Both the position numbers and the translations under genes were made by a program. DNA of 64,000 bases from Sycobia sp. Sy_11 (Eukaryota; Arthropoda; Insecta; Hymenoptera; Epichrysomallidae): NCBI GenBank assembly GCA_018907035.1, contig JACCIC010000139.1, positions 496,001 to 560,000 on the forward strand, in the 5' to 3' direction. Below, piece by piece: positions 1-12,136 of this stretch; positions within the stretch are counted from its first letter, which is position 1; each line of letters begins with the position of its first letter. The notes below the pieces were generated by a model. It searched no databases and was not told where the DNA came from. It was given only the letters and a program-made list of their open reading frames with translations.

Positions 1-207
1 CGGCACTTCACGAACGCGCAAACACCAGAGTGGAACCGCCATTACCCTGGTAAGAAAGGAAGGGCGACTTATTATTATCGGTTCTAATAATAATCGCGTC
101 TGCAACACACTCGCCTACCGTCTTCGTCACCTCGTAAACAAAACAAAAAACAAACGAGAAGAAGATAAAAAAAATAAGAAGAACAAGATGACGAGATTGA
201 GGATAAA

Positions 208-246
<39 letters not shown>

Positions 247-289
247 AGAGAAAAAAAAAACAAATAATAAATCGCACAGATCGGTAATA
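1..289. other. AT-rich flank with (AG)n array
   Basis: No gene is visible here. The stretch is A-rich and contains a pure (AG)n microsatellite at 213-242. Reading frames crossing it consist of low-complexity Leu/Ser or Phe runs and are not coding. Confidence 0.6.
213..242. repeat. (AG)n microsatellite
   Basis: About 15 uninterrupted AG units. Simple repeat seen directly. Confidence 0.97.
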
Positions 290-603
290 TCCCGCGGGTG
301 GATTTCGGGGCAAAACTAACCGCGACTCCCGGGCGGATCCTCATCCTGTACGGCTTGCAAGCCCTTTAAGGGGGGGCCCTCGCTGGCGCCTCTCTGCTCC
401 AAGTCTCCCACGGGGCGCTCGCCGGGTTGAACGCGCGCACTTGAACTTCGGCCAATAAGCCGGAACCGCGGCGTTATATAGGCGCGTATCCTCCTCTACC
501 CCCCGAAAACGAGACCCCCTGCCACCACTCCCGGCCGCCGGGAGCTCCTTCTCCGGAAGGAGAGGAAGCCGGCCGCGAGCGGGGCCGGCCTCTTCCCCAC
601 CCT

Positions 604-607
<4 letters not shown>

Positions 608-634
<27 letters not shown>

Positions 635-635
635 G
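608..635. repeat. (GGC)n microsatellite
   Basis: About nine uninterrupted GGC units inside the first GC-rich block. Confidence 0.95.
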
Positions 636-984
636 GGCGTCAGGATTCTCCCCCAGTCCGCGGGGCCTCGGCGCGTGGTCCCCGCCGCCGCCGTCGTCGT
701 CGTCGTCGTTGGTAAACGCGGTGGCCGGTCGTCCTTTCCTTTCTCCTTTCTTCCCAGCTACAGCTGGCTCTCTCGCGCCCGGGCCAGCGCTGCTTTCTTT
801 CATTCCCGCGCGCGGCGCCGCGAGAGAGAGTAAGAGTTACGGGCGGGGAGAGACGGGAGGGGGAGGGGCGTCGTTGGCACGGGTTTAGAGAGAGGTTCGC
901 GAGGGTTCGCTTGGGCAACTCCAGGAATCCCCGCCAATTGCCGCGATTGCGCGTATTACCGATGAGAAGGGGAGAGTGAAGGAG

Positions 985-1010
985 GGAGAGAGAGAGAGAG
1001 AGAGAGAGAG
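985..1010. repeat. (AG)n microsatellite
   Basis: About 13 AG units at the edge of the first GC-rich block. Confidence 0.95.
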
Positions 1011-1012
1011 GG

Positions 1013-2680
1013 ATGGAGTCTGATGAAAATATGTCTATGCGAGGATCCGATTTTTTACGATTTTATTGCAGATTCAATAGGAATGAATTGTGAGAGGGGA
1101 GGGGGTTCAGTTCCGCTTTTGGTTGGCTTCGAACAAGATGAGTTGTTAGTATTACCTAACCGATTCGTTCATCCTGCATATTAGATATGCCGACTGAATT
1201 AGCATAACTGTGTATAGAAGTGAAACATGTAAATATACTAATAGATTTTCGATTTGTCACTTTTTCACCTGTGTCTATTTGTTATTTTTCTTGGAAGACT
1301 ATTGATAGCATTAGGTAATATATAACACCTTATCCCTGTTTTGGGAGAAAATTAATATATATATATATATGAACTATACGAAATTTCCTTACGCCTTTCC
1401 GATAACAACACATAGAAAGTGGTTTATTATACAGGCATATCGCTGCATTATCTGGTAACGGGATACGTGGAAAGGAGAAGTAATTTCCATGTAACAAAAA
1501 TTGCCATATATATATATATATATCTTTAACGTTTTTACGACTTGCATAACGTAATTCGCGTGTATGTTTCATATTGCCGAAAGAATAATATACGAAATTT
1601 TCAAATAAGAATATCCCATGCGCCAATTTTAACGGAACCAATATGGTGCGCGATAAAGTATCATAGCGATATTTTATGTTAATTTTATTTAAGTGTGCCA
1701 CTTCCGTCACGCTTTTACCATTCAAATATAAAATTTATTAGCAATTAGATCGAAAATGTGAATAGTTCAGCTCGAATTTGTAATTTGTTCCTTATAGTAC
1801 GCGTTGGTGTCCATACTATATCAAATAATAAAGGCAACGTCACAAGTTTCACAAATGAATAATAATGGAATGGAATGTAGTTTGAATTTCATAATCGGTT
1901 CAACGTCCACCGTATAACGAGTGAAAATCCTCTGAGAAAGTAAAGTAGTAATAATTTTAAACTTCTTTTTTGATGGTCATCTGCTAGAATCTTCTCGATA
2001 TGAATAAAGAGTTTTTACTGCTATTAATCAATGGGTGCGTGGATATTGTATAAGTTGATAAATTGTGTCATATGTAAAGCTCAGGTTTGGCAATTGTGAT
2101 ATGTTTATTCATGATTTATTATTTATAATTTGCGATTTGCGCATTTCAAACCAACTACGTCGAATGAACATCGTATGACCACTTCCAGCACAGAAACATC
2201 TCGTACCAAAGGTAGTAAGAGAAAATTAGTATTATTGTTCACGTAAGGAACGTAAGAAGATAGTTTTTAGTGTAGATTATCCTTATAAATAATCATCAAT
2301 CATTAGAATTATTCGTTAAACACTCGTTGGTATCCACGGCCATTACGCATTTCCATTTCCATTTTTTAACGTTCCATCAGATTTAATTGCCAGGATAATG
2401 GTAGCTTATGGATAATTCAATACCAGCGAGCGTGCGACGCGAGCAATTTCTATCGACCCGGCTATATGGGCGGCTCGAAGATTGCATTTCGAATAATTTC
2501 ACAAAAATCGTTGCATTTTTAATTAATTCGCGCATTAATCCTCCGTCATTGTCGATATATTAAAAGAAAAGAAAAGAAAAAAAACATCAATCCGAATAAA
2601 TCTAAAATTAACGATAATGCCTCCCCAATTAAAATTCCACGGTTACCATTTAAAAGACGATTCGACTTTATAACTACGCC
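1013..2680. other. AT-rich noncoding stretch
   Basis: No gene recognised. It holds two short (AT)n runs at 1355-1370 and 1506-1523 and a short A4G repeat near 2564-2583. The one frame above 100 codons on the minus strand runs through the (AT)n runs and has no recognisable domain. Confidence 0.6.
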
Positions 2681-4680
2681 GCGTTATTAATTTTTCCCGT
2701 CAATTTCACGTTTTATTCCACATTCGATCGGTTCCCCAGCCAAGATTTACACCGACCGCATGCAAACGGCGCAGAGCCAGAGCAGGAATGGTTTCGTGGC
2801 GGTGGGCCGGGACACGGACGCCGCGCCGGTTCAACAATCGACGAGTTATTTTACACTCGTGAAATCGAAAGTAATAATCGTAATAAATGCCGTTTTTTTC
2901 CTTCATTGCCTTGGCATCGCCCGATAAAATTTCTCCGGTATTCATTAGAGTTGGCTTTTGGAATACGCACAGAGAGCTTCGTGAAATTGTTTGAAAATCC
3001 AAAGGGGTCGTCATCGTTGTGGAGAGAGATCAGCAGCAAGCGCGTTTGACACCGATAATGAAGGCATGGACATCCTGAAAGCCAATCGTTAATGCCGAAA
3101 AAGGATGCGCGCGACACGTTATATAAAGTAAAATTAAAAATACTTAATCGATCCATAAAGACAGAGAGGTATATATATATATATATATTTAATTCATGAT
3201 TTATTCATTGCGTGTTACTAGCTTATTTAGATTTCTGCTTACAGCGGGTTGAGTAATAATGTAATAGGGAACCAGTTCGGTACATTTAACAAATATTTTA
3301 CCAAATATTTGGCGTTTAATTAAAATCCCAAAAGCATTCAAATACTTCAGGTGACTATCAATGATAGTGATCAAATCGTATAGAAGAAAAATTAGAACGA
3401 TATATTTCAAGTGATCATTCGAAAATTTATGAATCCGTAATTAATGTGTACGATTTCATTTTAACTAATTATTATGAGATATCTGAAGAAATTAGAATTA
3501 AATGTGATCTACTGTGCGTACTTTTACTAATGATTTCCGGATGAAACAGGAAGTTTCCATTGGTAATCGTAGGTGATCTATAATTTCTAATATATCTTTA
3601 TAGGTAATTTAAATATTAAATTTCCGATACATATGCATAACGACCACTGAAAGTAATATGTAATATCCAGAATTTTGATCTAGAATCCCAATGAGACACT
3701 ATAAATCATTTGTGCACACAGAGCGGGAAGAATTTAAAAAAGAAGATTGATTAAATTTTAATAATTCTAATGCACGGATTAAGAATATCTAATGTGAATA
3801 TTTATATGGAAGAAGTTCAAATTATTTTTTAAGGTAGACTGTTATTTTGTCGCCGGATAAGCTATCCCCTCTTATAAGTATATAGTTGGAATTTTGCATA
3901 ATTCAGTATAAAATATCTCATAAATATGATAATACCATTAATTTATGAGCAACCAAAACAATATTTTAACACTTTCTTAAATATATACATGTATATACTT
4001 ATTATTTTGTACATGTATGTTAAAGGGATTTCAGAATTTGGTGTTTATCGAAGTTTTATAAATATTTAGATAAGAAAGGCGATTTTTGTAGATCTTGCAT
4101 TACAAAAAAAAAACTAGCAGAGCACCAAAAGAAGGTAATTTGAGCGCTACACCCGAGTCAACGAGATGTTATACGAATAAATGAATTTGTTTTTTTTTTA
4201 ATATATATACTATAATTATATAGCACGATTAATGCAATTACCTTTTTAATTAATTTTCGATCTCATTCGACTTTTTTTTAAGCCCCATCGATATTACTTT
4301 AATTTTCCATACTGTCAGATTTAATTTTAAATCATGATAACACTTCAATTTCTAATTTTTTATTCACTAATCGAGATGATGTAAAATGGAAAGTACCAAT
4401 GAAAAGTTTAAAAATTATACGATTAATATCACGTTTTTTTGACACAGATTCTCAATTTCCATATAAAACAGTGAAACAAACGCTCTTTTAAAAAATCAGG
4501 AAATGCCATGTAATTTTATAAATATTTTAAGACTGGTTTCGTGCAATTTTCCAGCAATTCGAGCTGTGCTCCAATCAGCTTAATACCGCCCAAAGTCCCA
4601 TATAAATGTGCAAGGATGAGAACAAAATTTATGATCGAGTAAATTCCAAGAAATTTCTCTAATTTTCGAAACGGCTTAAA
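2681..4680. other. Small GC-rich block, then AT-rich noncoding
   Basis: A GC-richer patch at about 2690-2860 may be a conserved element, but no coding frame in it is convincing. The rest is AT-rich with a (TA)n run at about 3171-3188. I see no gene, RNA gene or mobile element. Confidence 0.55.
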
Positions 4681-5449
4681 TTAAGCGCATTCGCGCGTGC
4701 GCGTGCGGTCCAAGACGCTTTTGACTCCCCGATCGTCTAATAGAACTTTTATAGTTCTATGAGTTATCTACTTACGGCCCGCGCAGCGTGCGTCCCATCA
4801 GTCCAAAAAAAAAAAAAAAAAAACAGAAAAAAAAACAAAAAAGGAAGAAAAATCCTGCGCGCCTCGGTTCTTCCGTTTACGTAACGACACGTCGAGAGGG
4901 GGCACAAAGGCGCTGCGTTACATAACGATCCGCGCGGTCGCTCGCGCGCCGAACCAACGTGACGGGTGAAGGAGATAGAGAGAGAGAGAGAGAGAGGTGG
5001 GGAGCAGTGACAGTCATAAGGACGAAGAAAGAGCCTTTCGCCCGAAATCAAAAGTCTCGAGCGCACGCGTATAATCATACTCCAGAGAAGGTGGGGCGGA
5101 GTCGAGAAGGGGATTCCCCGCATTGGATTATTATATATTGTTTTCTCCTCCTCGAGCCATCGCAAATTGATCGTCGTCCTCGTCGTCGTTGCGAACGTCG
5201 TGGGCGAAACGGCAGGGGGGTCGACGACGACGACGATACGCTCATCACCAACCAGGCAGCTCTGTATTTCTATGATCCACGTGTACGCGGAAGAAAAAGA
5301 CAGGACCGCGACGCGAGACGATGAAGAAGGTGGACACTCGCTCGTCCAGAGAGGCGGCGGGGAAGAAAGGCGAGAGACATCGGGACGAGAATTAAAAGTG
5401 AAAGATGCATCGCGGCAAGTGCGCGCGCGTTACACATCTGTATACATGC

Positions 5450-5508
<59 letters not shown>

Positions 5509-5885
5509 TGCGTACGTATAATATACACAGGCTACGGCATATTATATACCGAGAGCGCGGCGCGCGAAGAGAAAGTGATCGAGAACAGGACGGACCGGCT
5601 GCCGCCGGAGAGAAAGAGCCCCCTTCCCCGAAGTTCACGCGCAAGGTTACGTAGCAAGGTTATACGTGGAAGCGCGCGTATGAGTGCGGGCGCGCGTGCA
5701 CGTATATGCCGCCTTGGGGAGCGCGAGCTCGTCCAAGCGCCTCTGCGCGTATGCGTGCGTTTGCGCGCGTTCGCGCCGTCAGCTCTCGCCGTTGTTTTGA
5801 TTGGCGCGGGCGACTTTCGATATAGCCTGTATATACTGCGGGCTCGGCTCGCCTCGCGGCGGTAAATATAATAGCCGCTGAGGTA
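4681..5885. other. GC-rich CpG block with microsatellites
   Basis: This 1.2 kb CpG-rich block contains poly(A) at 4805-4823, (GA)n at 4977-4996, CGT/ACG triplet runs near 5170-5240 and (TA)n at 5456-5505. A frame of 232 codons on the plus strand crosses the (TA)n array as Ile-Tyr repeats and is Arg-rich elsewhere, which fits chance openness in GC-rich DNA. The minus strand has a donor-like GTAAGT ending at about 4770-4775, without a credible exon. Confidence 0.45.
5456..5505. repeat. (TA)n microsatellite
   Basis: About 25 uninterrupted TA units within the GC-rich block. Confidence 0.97.
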
Positions 5886-6714
5886 TACGGAGAGAATAGT
5901 GCCTATAGCATGTATATATATATACCTGTTTAAACCGATCCTGGTTTTTGGTACTCTACCATCGGATATTATATATTCTGGGATCAGCGATTTTTTCTTT
6001 ACTACGACGCCCTGGTTATGAATTGATTTAGTTCGAAAAGCTACCATTTGTGATCTACGTGTATTTTACGTCACGTTATGCCCCGATGATCCTAATTAAT
6101 TTTATTGTAATTTCTTCCTTTTTTTATTCTATTCACAAATATATATCTTAATAGGATAAATATGGTCACATAATTTCTTGAAGGATGGATGTTCATGAAT
6201 TGACTTTTGGAATCTAATGAATATCAACTGGAATAAAAGTAGCAGTAATTTATACCTGAAATGAAAATGTGATTTTGAACGTTTGTTTATAATAAATAAT
6301 CATTTATTATCCATACCGTATCTACCAGCTAATTGTTGCATCGAACCACCAGATAGAGGATGAACGTATCTATGAGTTTCTGGAAAAAGTAATTGAGAAG
6401 CATTTTAAAATCAATGTCAAATCATTGCAATATTATCGACCAAACAGATATATTCTAAAATGCTACGCGTTTCTACGGAGAAAATACTGAACGAATTTTA
6501 TTGCTGTATGAATCTTGTATATTCTAACGTTACCGCAGGGATTTCGTTTCCACAATAAATGCCAAATTCATAATTTACTGTGCGAAAGCCGGTGCTTTCC
6601 AATGGATTGTCTTATTTTTCTAACAGAGTATTATCTCAAAATATCGTTATTATCAATTCACATGAGATTATCCGTATATAAAAAGCATCCCATAATTGTA
6701 CGCAGAATGAAAAT

Positions 6715-6716
<2 letters not shown>

Positions 6717-6777
<61 letters not shown>
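6717..6777. repeat. (TG)n microsatellite
   Basis: About 30 uninterrupted TG units. Alternating purine-pyrimidine DNA of this length can adopt Z-form. Confidence 0.98.
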
Positions 6778-6779
<2 letters not shown>

Positions 6780-7065
6780 CTATAGCGAACCTCGTCAGAA
6801 ATTCCGTTTCCCCACGATTTTCCACGACGTATATGGGCGTCTAAAAAAAAAAAAAGATAGTTGAGCCATTGCACTGTTCGAGTATACGTGCGCGCGATAA
6901 ACAGATAAACCGGTCACCCGCGGTACTTTTACGGAGGCGCCGGTTTCGCGATCGCGTACGCGGCGATTGTGCTGGATTAAATGTTTACGTCCCATGAATT
7001 ATCCTCGTGTATCTAAAGATTGTTATTAATCGAAGCTGCGACGGTGTTTGTTAAAAAATAATAGT

Positions 7066-7070
<5 letters not shown>

Positions 7071-7122
<52 letters not shown>
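7071..7122. repeat. (AT)n microsatellite
   Basis: 26 uninterrupted AT units. Confidence 0.98.
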
Positions 7123-7123
<1 letters not shown>

Positions 7124-7124
<1 letters not shown>

Positions 7125-10100
7125 TGTTTCTCCATGAAAAACTCTCGACTCTGTTAAAATAACTCGACTCTGTTGATAATGTTCAAAAGTTGTCTTATAC
7201 CTAGACGAATGACTTTTTAGCCGTGCTAACATATACGTCATCCAGGTTAAAATCAAGCTCTCTCGTCCTGTAAACTGAAGATGTTATGTAAATTGTACAG
7301 AATTTTCTTGCCTTTTATCAAAGAGCCTCAGATATATGATTGACATTTGGTGGTGTAACCCATCCGATTTTAGTATTCTCACTCCGTTTATTATGGGTAT
7401 ATGCGCAGATGCCACATTACTTATTAGGGTCTTCTACAGATTTGAGTACGACCCTGTAGGTATTGCTGATCTTTTCTAAATGTGCAAATGTAGATCGTCA
7501 TTATATCAACGAGATTGCATTACATTTTGTGTTTAAAATTGGTCTAATAATGAACAATTTTTGAGGAAGACAGTTCATCAAAAATAATCATTTTTATGAA
7601 GATATAAACGATTTGTATACCATGATAATAGGTTATTATTATTATAAATCCATTACTATCTTTGACCTTCTGACCAAGAAAGCTACGAAAACACTTTTAC
7701 ACCTACCGAATCGGTCAGTTATGATCTTCGATAAAACTTTTCTGTTTGACCGATGCAACTTGTTTGATGATTTTTTTTTCATGTAAACGTACTATGAAAG
7801 ATGCTTAGAGGAACGAATTATATACTGATGGTCGATATATGAATTACTTTGAAGATAACAATATTAATTTACATAAAAACTTTTGTATTGTTATTTTATA
7901 AATGAAATTCTTATGAATTATGTTTGTCAGCTAATATTATTTAGCAACTATCTTTGATCCTTCGACTATACCATTTTTCAAATTTACAGATCACAATGAA
8001 TTTGAATTTCATTAATTTACAAAAAAACAGATGTGTAATTGTATACATTTGGAAAAAAAATAATGTCTACTTCGAGTCTATAATTATTTTATTTATTTTA
8101 GGTGACTTTGAACAATTATACGATAAAATTTAATATATATAGAAAGAGAGAGAGATAACTCTCATTCATGTAGTATTCCAATACTTGATATCTTTTCATG
8201 TTTGGTATATAGAATAAAGCTTTCTGAATGAAATAATATATTATCAAAATATGAATTAATCTAATTCTGCGTTATGTTTAACTTATCTGTATTTCGTGCA
8301 TTAACGCGCCCGTGCAGATTCTGAACCCGTCAATATGGCAAATACAATTATACGTGATCCACGTATCGTACACAACGGTACAATAATCTACGTCTGTCAA
8401 TATTGTCATGTTATTTGACTATTAATGCCTTTGAATTTTTACACAAATGTCGTGTTCTTTCAATACTCCCGATAATTTGTTTCAGCACTGATTTTGGATA
8501 AATAAAATGTTCAACGCAATATGAAAATTTATTTTTAATGACTTTCATAAGAATGGTCTATTACAACATAGCTCTACAATATCGTTCATTTGACAAATAG
8601 AAAGTTTTAAATTACATGTGGTTCTTCTATGTTGGATAATATCAATTAACTAATAAAGCTATGATATAAATTGAAAAAGATTATTGCCCATACATTGAAT
8701 TATGATTGTGTAAGATGAAGGTGTACGCAAGACTGAATGCATGGATAAACATTCTGATTCGTGTATATTGATAAATTTTTACTCCGCCTCTTCTATTCTA
8801 ATTATATATAATTTGTTTTAGCCACGTACATTACATTGTGCAAAAGATATCTGGGGCCGAAAATTAGAAATCGATTCGGAATAAACAAAGATAACAACTG
8901 TTTTAATTCATTTTAAACGGAATTTTTCGAGCACTGGATTAAATTGATATATTTGAATGGTAAGTTAAAGGAAAATTTGATGAAGATGTATATCAAAATC
9001 AAAATGAGAAAATAGTCCCTGGATTATCTAAAGAGGTAAAAAATTTCCGCACTGTAAACTATAATACCCAGCTTATGTTTCAAGATAATGGAATAATATT
9101 TGAGATTCTCATTACTCTGTTATTAATATCGTAATTTTCAATACGTAGTATATTTATTATTGTTCCGAAATTGAAGCTGATGATGAAGTTGACGTTGGTG
9201 TTAATATGTCCTTGATAGTTGAATGGAATAACTTACTATGCCAGCCTTTTTTTCGAATTCAATAAATAAAATTCTATGTACAAATAATTTCGATGACGAT
9301 GATACGACGAATAGTTACTTTAATTTGTGTTTGTATGTTTAAAGATTTGTATCAAATTTTTTACAATCGTTATAATTTACAATCATGCTTATATCTTTTT
9401 ATTAGATCTTTGATAAAAAGGACAATTAGATTTCGACACGTGTAAATGATCTATTTTGATCAAAGAAATGTGAATATTAAAAATTATGTATTCTTATTGT
9501 ACGAAGATAGGCCTGTTTGTATTACGCACCGAATTAAAGTATTCCAAGGCATTGTTATATTTTTATATTTTAATTAATGCTTTAAATGAAATTAAAAAAG
9601 AACCCAATTAAGCAAATATTAAGAGATAGTTACAAAGCACAATGCTAAATTTTCTTAAGTACATTTAATTCTTTTAATATCAAAAGATATAAAGCATTTA
9701 TAAAATAGAATAGTGAAGTTTATGTATACCTGTCTAATTATCGAAATTTAAAATTTTTATCGAGAAAAAGTATTAAGTATACCGTCACGGGCACTGCTAA
9801 AGATGGATTTAACGTTACTTTATAGCGAAATATAAGATTTTATTTTATATTTTCTATGATATTTCAAATCTTCATTAGCATAGTTAGACTGTTTTGTTAT
9901 ATCTCATTTGCCCAATGTTCGGGGGGAGGTAATCTTAACATTTCAGAAGTCACTGAACAAAAATGTACGTCTTTCTTATTTCAAACTTATTCGCTCTGAT
10001 CATTCGAATTTTATTTAAACATTTTATTTAATATTATTAATAACTCAAATTTCTAAATGTAAATTATAGCGGACAATTTCAGTTTAACTGTTTGACTAAT

Positions 10101-10442
10101 ATTGTCCTTACAATATTCTGTGAATGCCATTTACTGCCAGTATACGAACATTTGTTTTTCTACTGCTATAAATTTACTCCTATAATTCAATATTAAATGT
10201 CCTTGCTTTCACTTGAAAATTCCTTACAATAGAATTTTTAACAGTATAGTCGTTCTGCCCTCATCTACAATTTGGCTAGATCGAATCGTTGTCGAGCAGT
10301 GCAATATCTCGTAAACTCTAATAAAGCTTGTAATATTTTTGCATGAATTACAATCCTTTCCACAGACCACAAAATTTGATAAAAATAATAACCTTAATAA
10401 AAATTATTTTCCGATCACTTGAGAAATGAACAAGGCATGCTG

Positions 10443-10445
<3 letters not shown>
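7124..10445. other. AT-rich stretch without recognised gene
   Basis: More than 3 kb of AT-rich DNA with no frame above the reporting length and no recognisable mobile element. A consensus donor (GTAAGT) at 8943 follows a short open stretch of about 14 codons, but I could not extend it into a gene. It may include lost exons of the receptor-like gene downstream, which I cannot show. Confidence 0.5.

Positions 10446-10489
<44 letters not shown>
10446..10489. repeat. (TA)n microsatellite
   Basis: About 22 uninterrupted TA units. Confidence 0.97.
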
Positions 10490-10494
<5 letters not shown>

Positions 10495-10858
10495 CCTAAT
10501 TAGTTAGTTGTGATAGAGGCAGCCCACCGCTAACGACGTCCCCGCCACTAATAAGACAGATGTTAGCAACTGAATTATTCATTGTGCCATCCACCTGAGA
10601 GAAAACTTTATCAAACAGAACAACGAACAGTCTTCAGCCTTCGACTAAAATTTAGCGGGCAAAGATTTGTGAAGAAGCGTAGAACACTGTATGAGTTACA
10701 TAATAGTTTCATTTAATGTGACAGTATTATCAAGTCGATCGTTCTGACCTTTCGTTGTTGATTTTTTTTTAAATCAAATCACTGGGTTTTTTTATTATTT
10801 GTCGCAATTTGTAATTTTTTTATTGTTATAAAATTCTATATTGACCAATTCCTCGTAG

Positions 10859-11152
10859 GAGCCACATAGAAACGGAGTGGGATAAAGAGATCAGAAAAAA
10901 GAAATTAATAATAGAAGTGAAAGTAAGTTTTTAAAAAATACTTGTGTAAACATTTTTGCGTTCTCCATAATAGCTTATGCTCGTTATACAGATCACCAAA
11001 CAAATAATATTTCTCGTGTCATATGCTTACTTCTTTACGGAGAGTAAGTCCGGGTCTGGAATTATTTTTTCGTCTAACCATCTTTCTGCAATATAGTCAA
11101 ATTCTTACAAATAATTAACTCGCTGAAAGAGTCTTCATATCCATGGATATAA
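10859..11152 (+). CDS. Candidate 3' exons of a membrane-protein gene (possibly chemoreceptor-like)
   Basis: Three short stretches join with consistent phases. Exon a is 10859-10922, after an acceptor ending TCGTAG and before a GTAAGT donor; it enters after 1 nt and exits in phase 0. Exon b is 10974-11043, after a pyrimidine-rich acceptor and before another GTAAGT donor. Exon c is 11097-11152, after an acceptor ending ATATAG, and ends in TAA. The introns would be 51 and 53 nt. The 62 codons include IETEWDKEIRKKK, then a hydrophobic segment (IIFLVSYAYFF) and a short C-terminus with SSYPWI. A Trp followed by a basic stretch, a hydrophobic segment and a Ser-Tyr-rich end loosely recalls insect odorant-receptor C-termini, but no diagnostic motif is complete. 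I found no upstream exons, so it may be a fragment or pseudogene. Chance assembly is possible. Confidence 0.35.
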
Positions 11153-11157
11153 ATTTT

Positions 11158-11160
<3 letters not shown>

Positions 11161-11206
<46 letters not shown>
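11161..11206. repeat. (TA)n microsatellite
   Basis: 23 uninterrupted TA units directly after the candidate receptor-like 3' end. Confidence 0.97.
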
Positions 11207-11210
<4 letters not shown>

Positions 11211-12136
11211 TTAACTATAATGTTATTATAAAAATCGATCTTGACCAAAATTTGATATTGAAATGCTTGTAAGTGCACTTTTTGATGCTAGAATGAGATC
11301 TTTATATCGACCTATTCATTTAAAGTTCATTAATAAGCAGTCTAAATTCACTAACATTATCAGTCTGTCTGTCTAATTATGATTAAAATTAACAGTTATG
11401 TCTATTTTATTTTATAGAATATTATTTCAAATGAAAAAAAAAACATATTTTATATAAAGGCTCTATTAGGATACTACGATGTATTTTGCAATTAGAAAGG
11501 AATAACTCAGAATATCGTAGAATAATTCATTATCTAATATCAAATTTTCGTTACAATGGATCTCATATCCTGATTTTTTTTATTTTTTGCATAAAACAGT
11601 ATAAGGCCAATACTCGTATTGTTTACTAGATTGATATAATAAATTGATTCAGATTCATATAGTCCTTCTACACACCATTAACTATATTTTTCCATTCACA
11701 GAACAAATTCAGAAAAATTGTATTTGAGAACTATACACGTTTGAATTTGAAACAAATACCAGAATTAAAAAAATAATAATCTCATACCGAAGCCAGATTA
11801 TGCAAAGAATTGTCACGGTTAATGCTTAGGATTTCAGGTTTGCATTATTTTTACTATGTTTTTTTTAAGATGTTAGTTTATCAATTATTTGATTGATAAA
11901 CTAACAGATTAAAATACATAATTTTTTCATGAATTGACTTGTATAGTATTTCAAGTGCATTGTCTATATTTATATTTATGATCAGAAATAAAATTAACTT
12001 AAATTTATTAACCTAAATTAAATAAAATATATAAATAAATAAATAGAAATAATAGTAATATAAATTAATTAATTAAAAAAAATACATAAATAAATTAACT
12101 TAAATTTAACTTTCAGACGAAAGGTAATTTTTGGAA
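11207..12136. other. AT-rich intergenic stretch
   Basis: Upstream region of the secreted-protein gene. It contains a perfect inverted repeat at 11871-11906, listed separately. Just before the ATG, a possible acceptor (CTTTCAG, ending at 12116) and a GTAATT could mean a short 5'UTR exon. No TATA box is obvious. Confidence 0.5.
11871..11906. repeat. Perfect inverted repeat (15-bp arms)
   Basis: The left arm TGTTAGTTTATCAAT (11871-11885) and the right arm (11892-11906) are exact reverse complements separated by a 6-nt loop. It lies 230 bp upstream of the secreted-protein start codon. Function unknown. Confidence 0.9.

Larger units (their letters stand above)
290..1012. other. GC-rich CpG block, possible promoter region
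   Basis: This is a strongly GC- and CpG-rich block in an AT-rich setting. It contains (GGC)n at 608-635, a (CGT)n stretch at about 690-710 and (AG)n at 985-1010. A CCAAT motif lies near 451-455 and a TATATA motif near 474-480, which reads as a TATA box on either strand. I could not tie it to a coding exon. The long Arg/Gly/Pro-rich frames here come from base composition. It is a candidate promoter or first-exon region by composition only. Confidence 0.4.
5886..7123. other. AT-rich stretch with (TG)n and (AT)n arrays
   Basis: No gene recognised. It carries a 61-bp pure (TG)n array, a short GC-richer patch near 6880-6990 and a 52-bp (AT)n array. Confidence 0.6.

Noticed and set aside
5167..5865. 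232-codon frame across a GC-rich block
   Set aside because: Arg-rich and passes through (TA)n as Ile-Tyr repeats. Open by composition.
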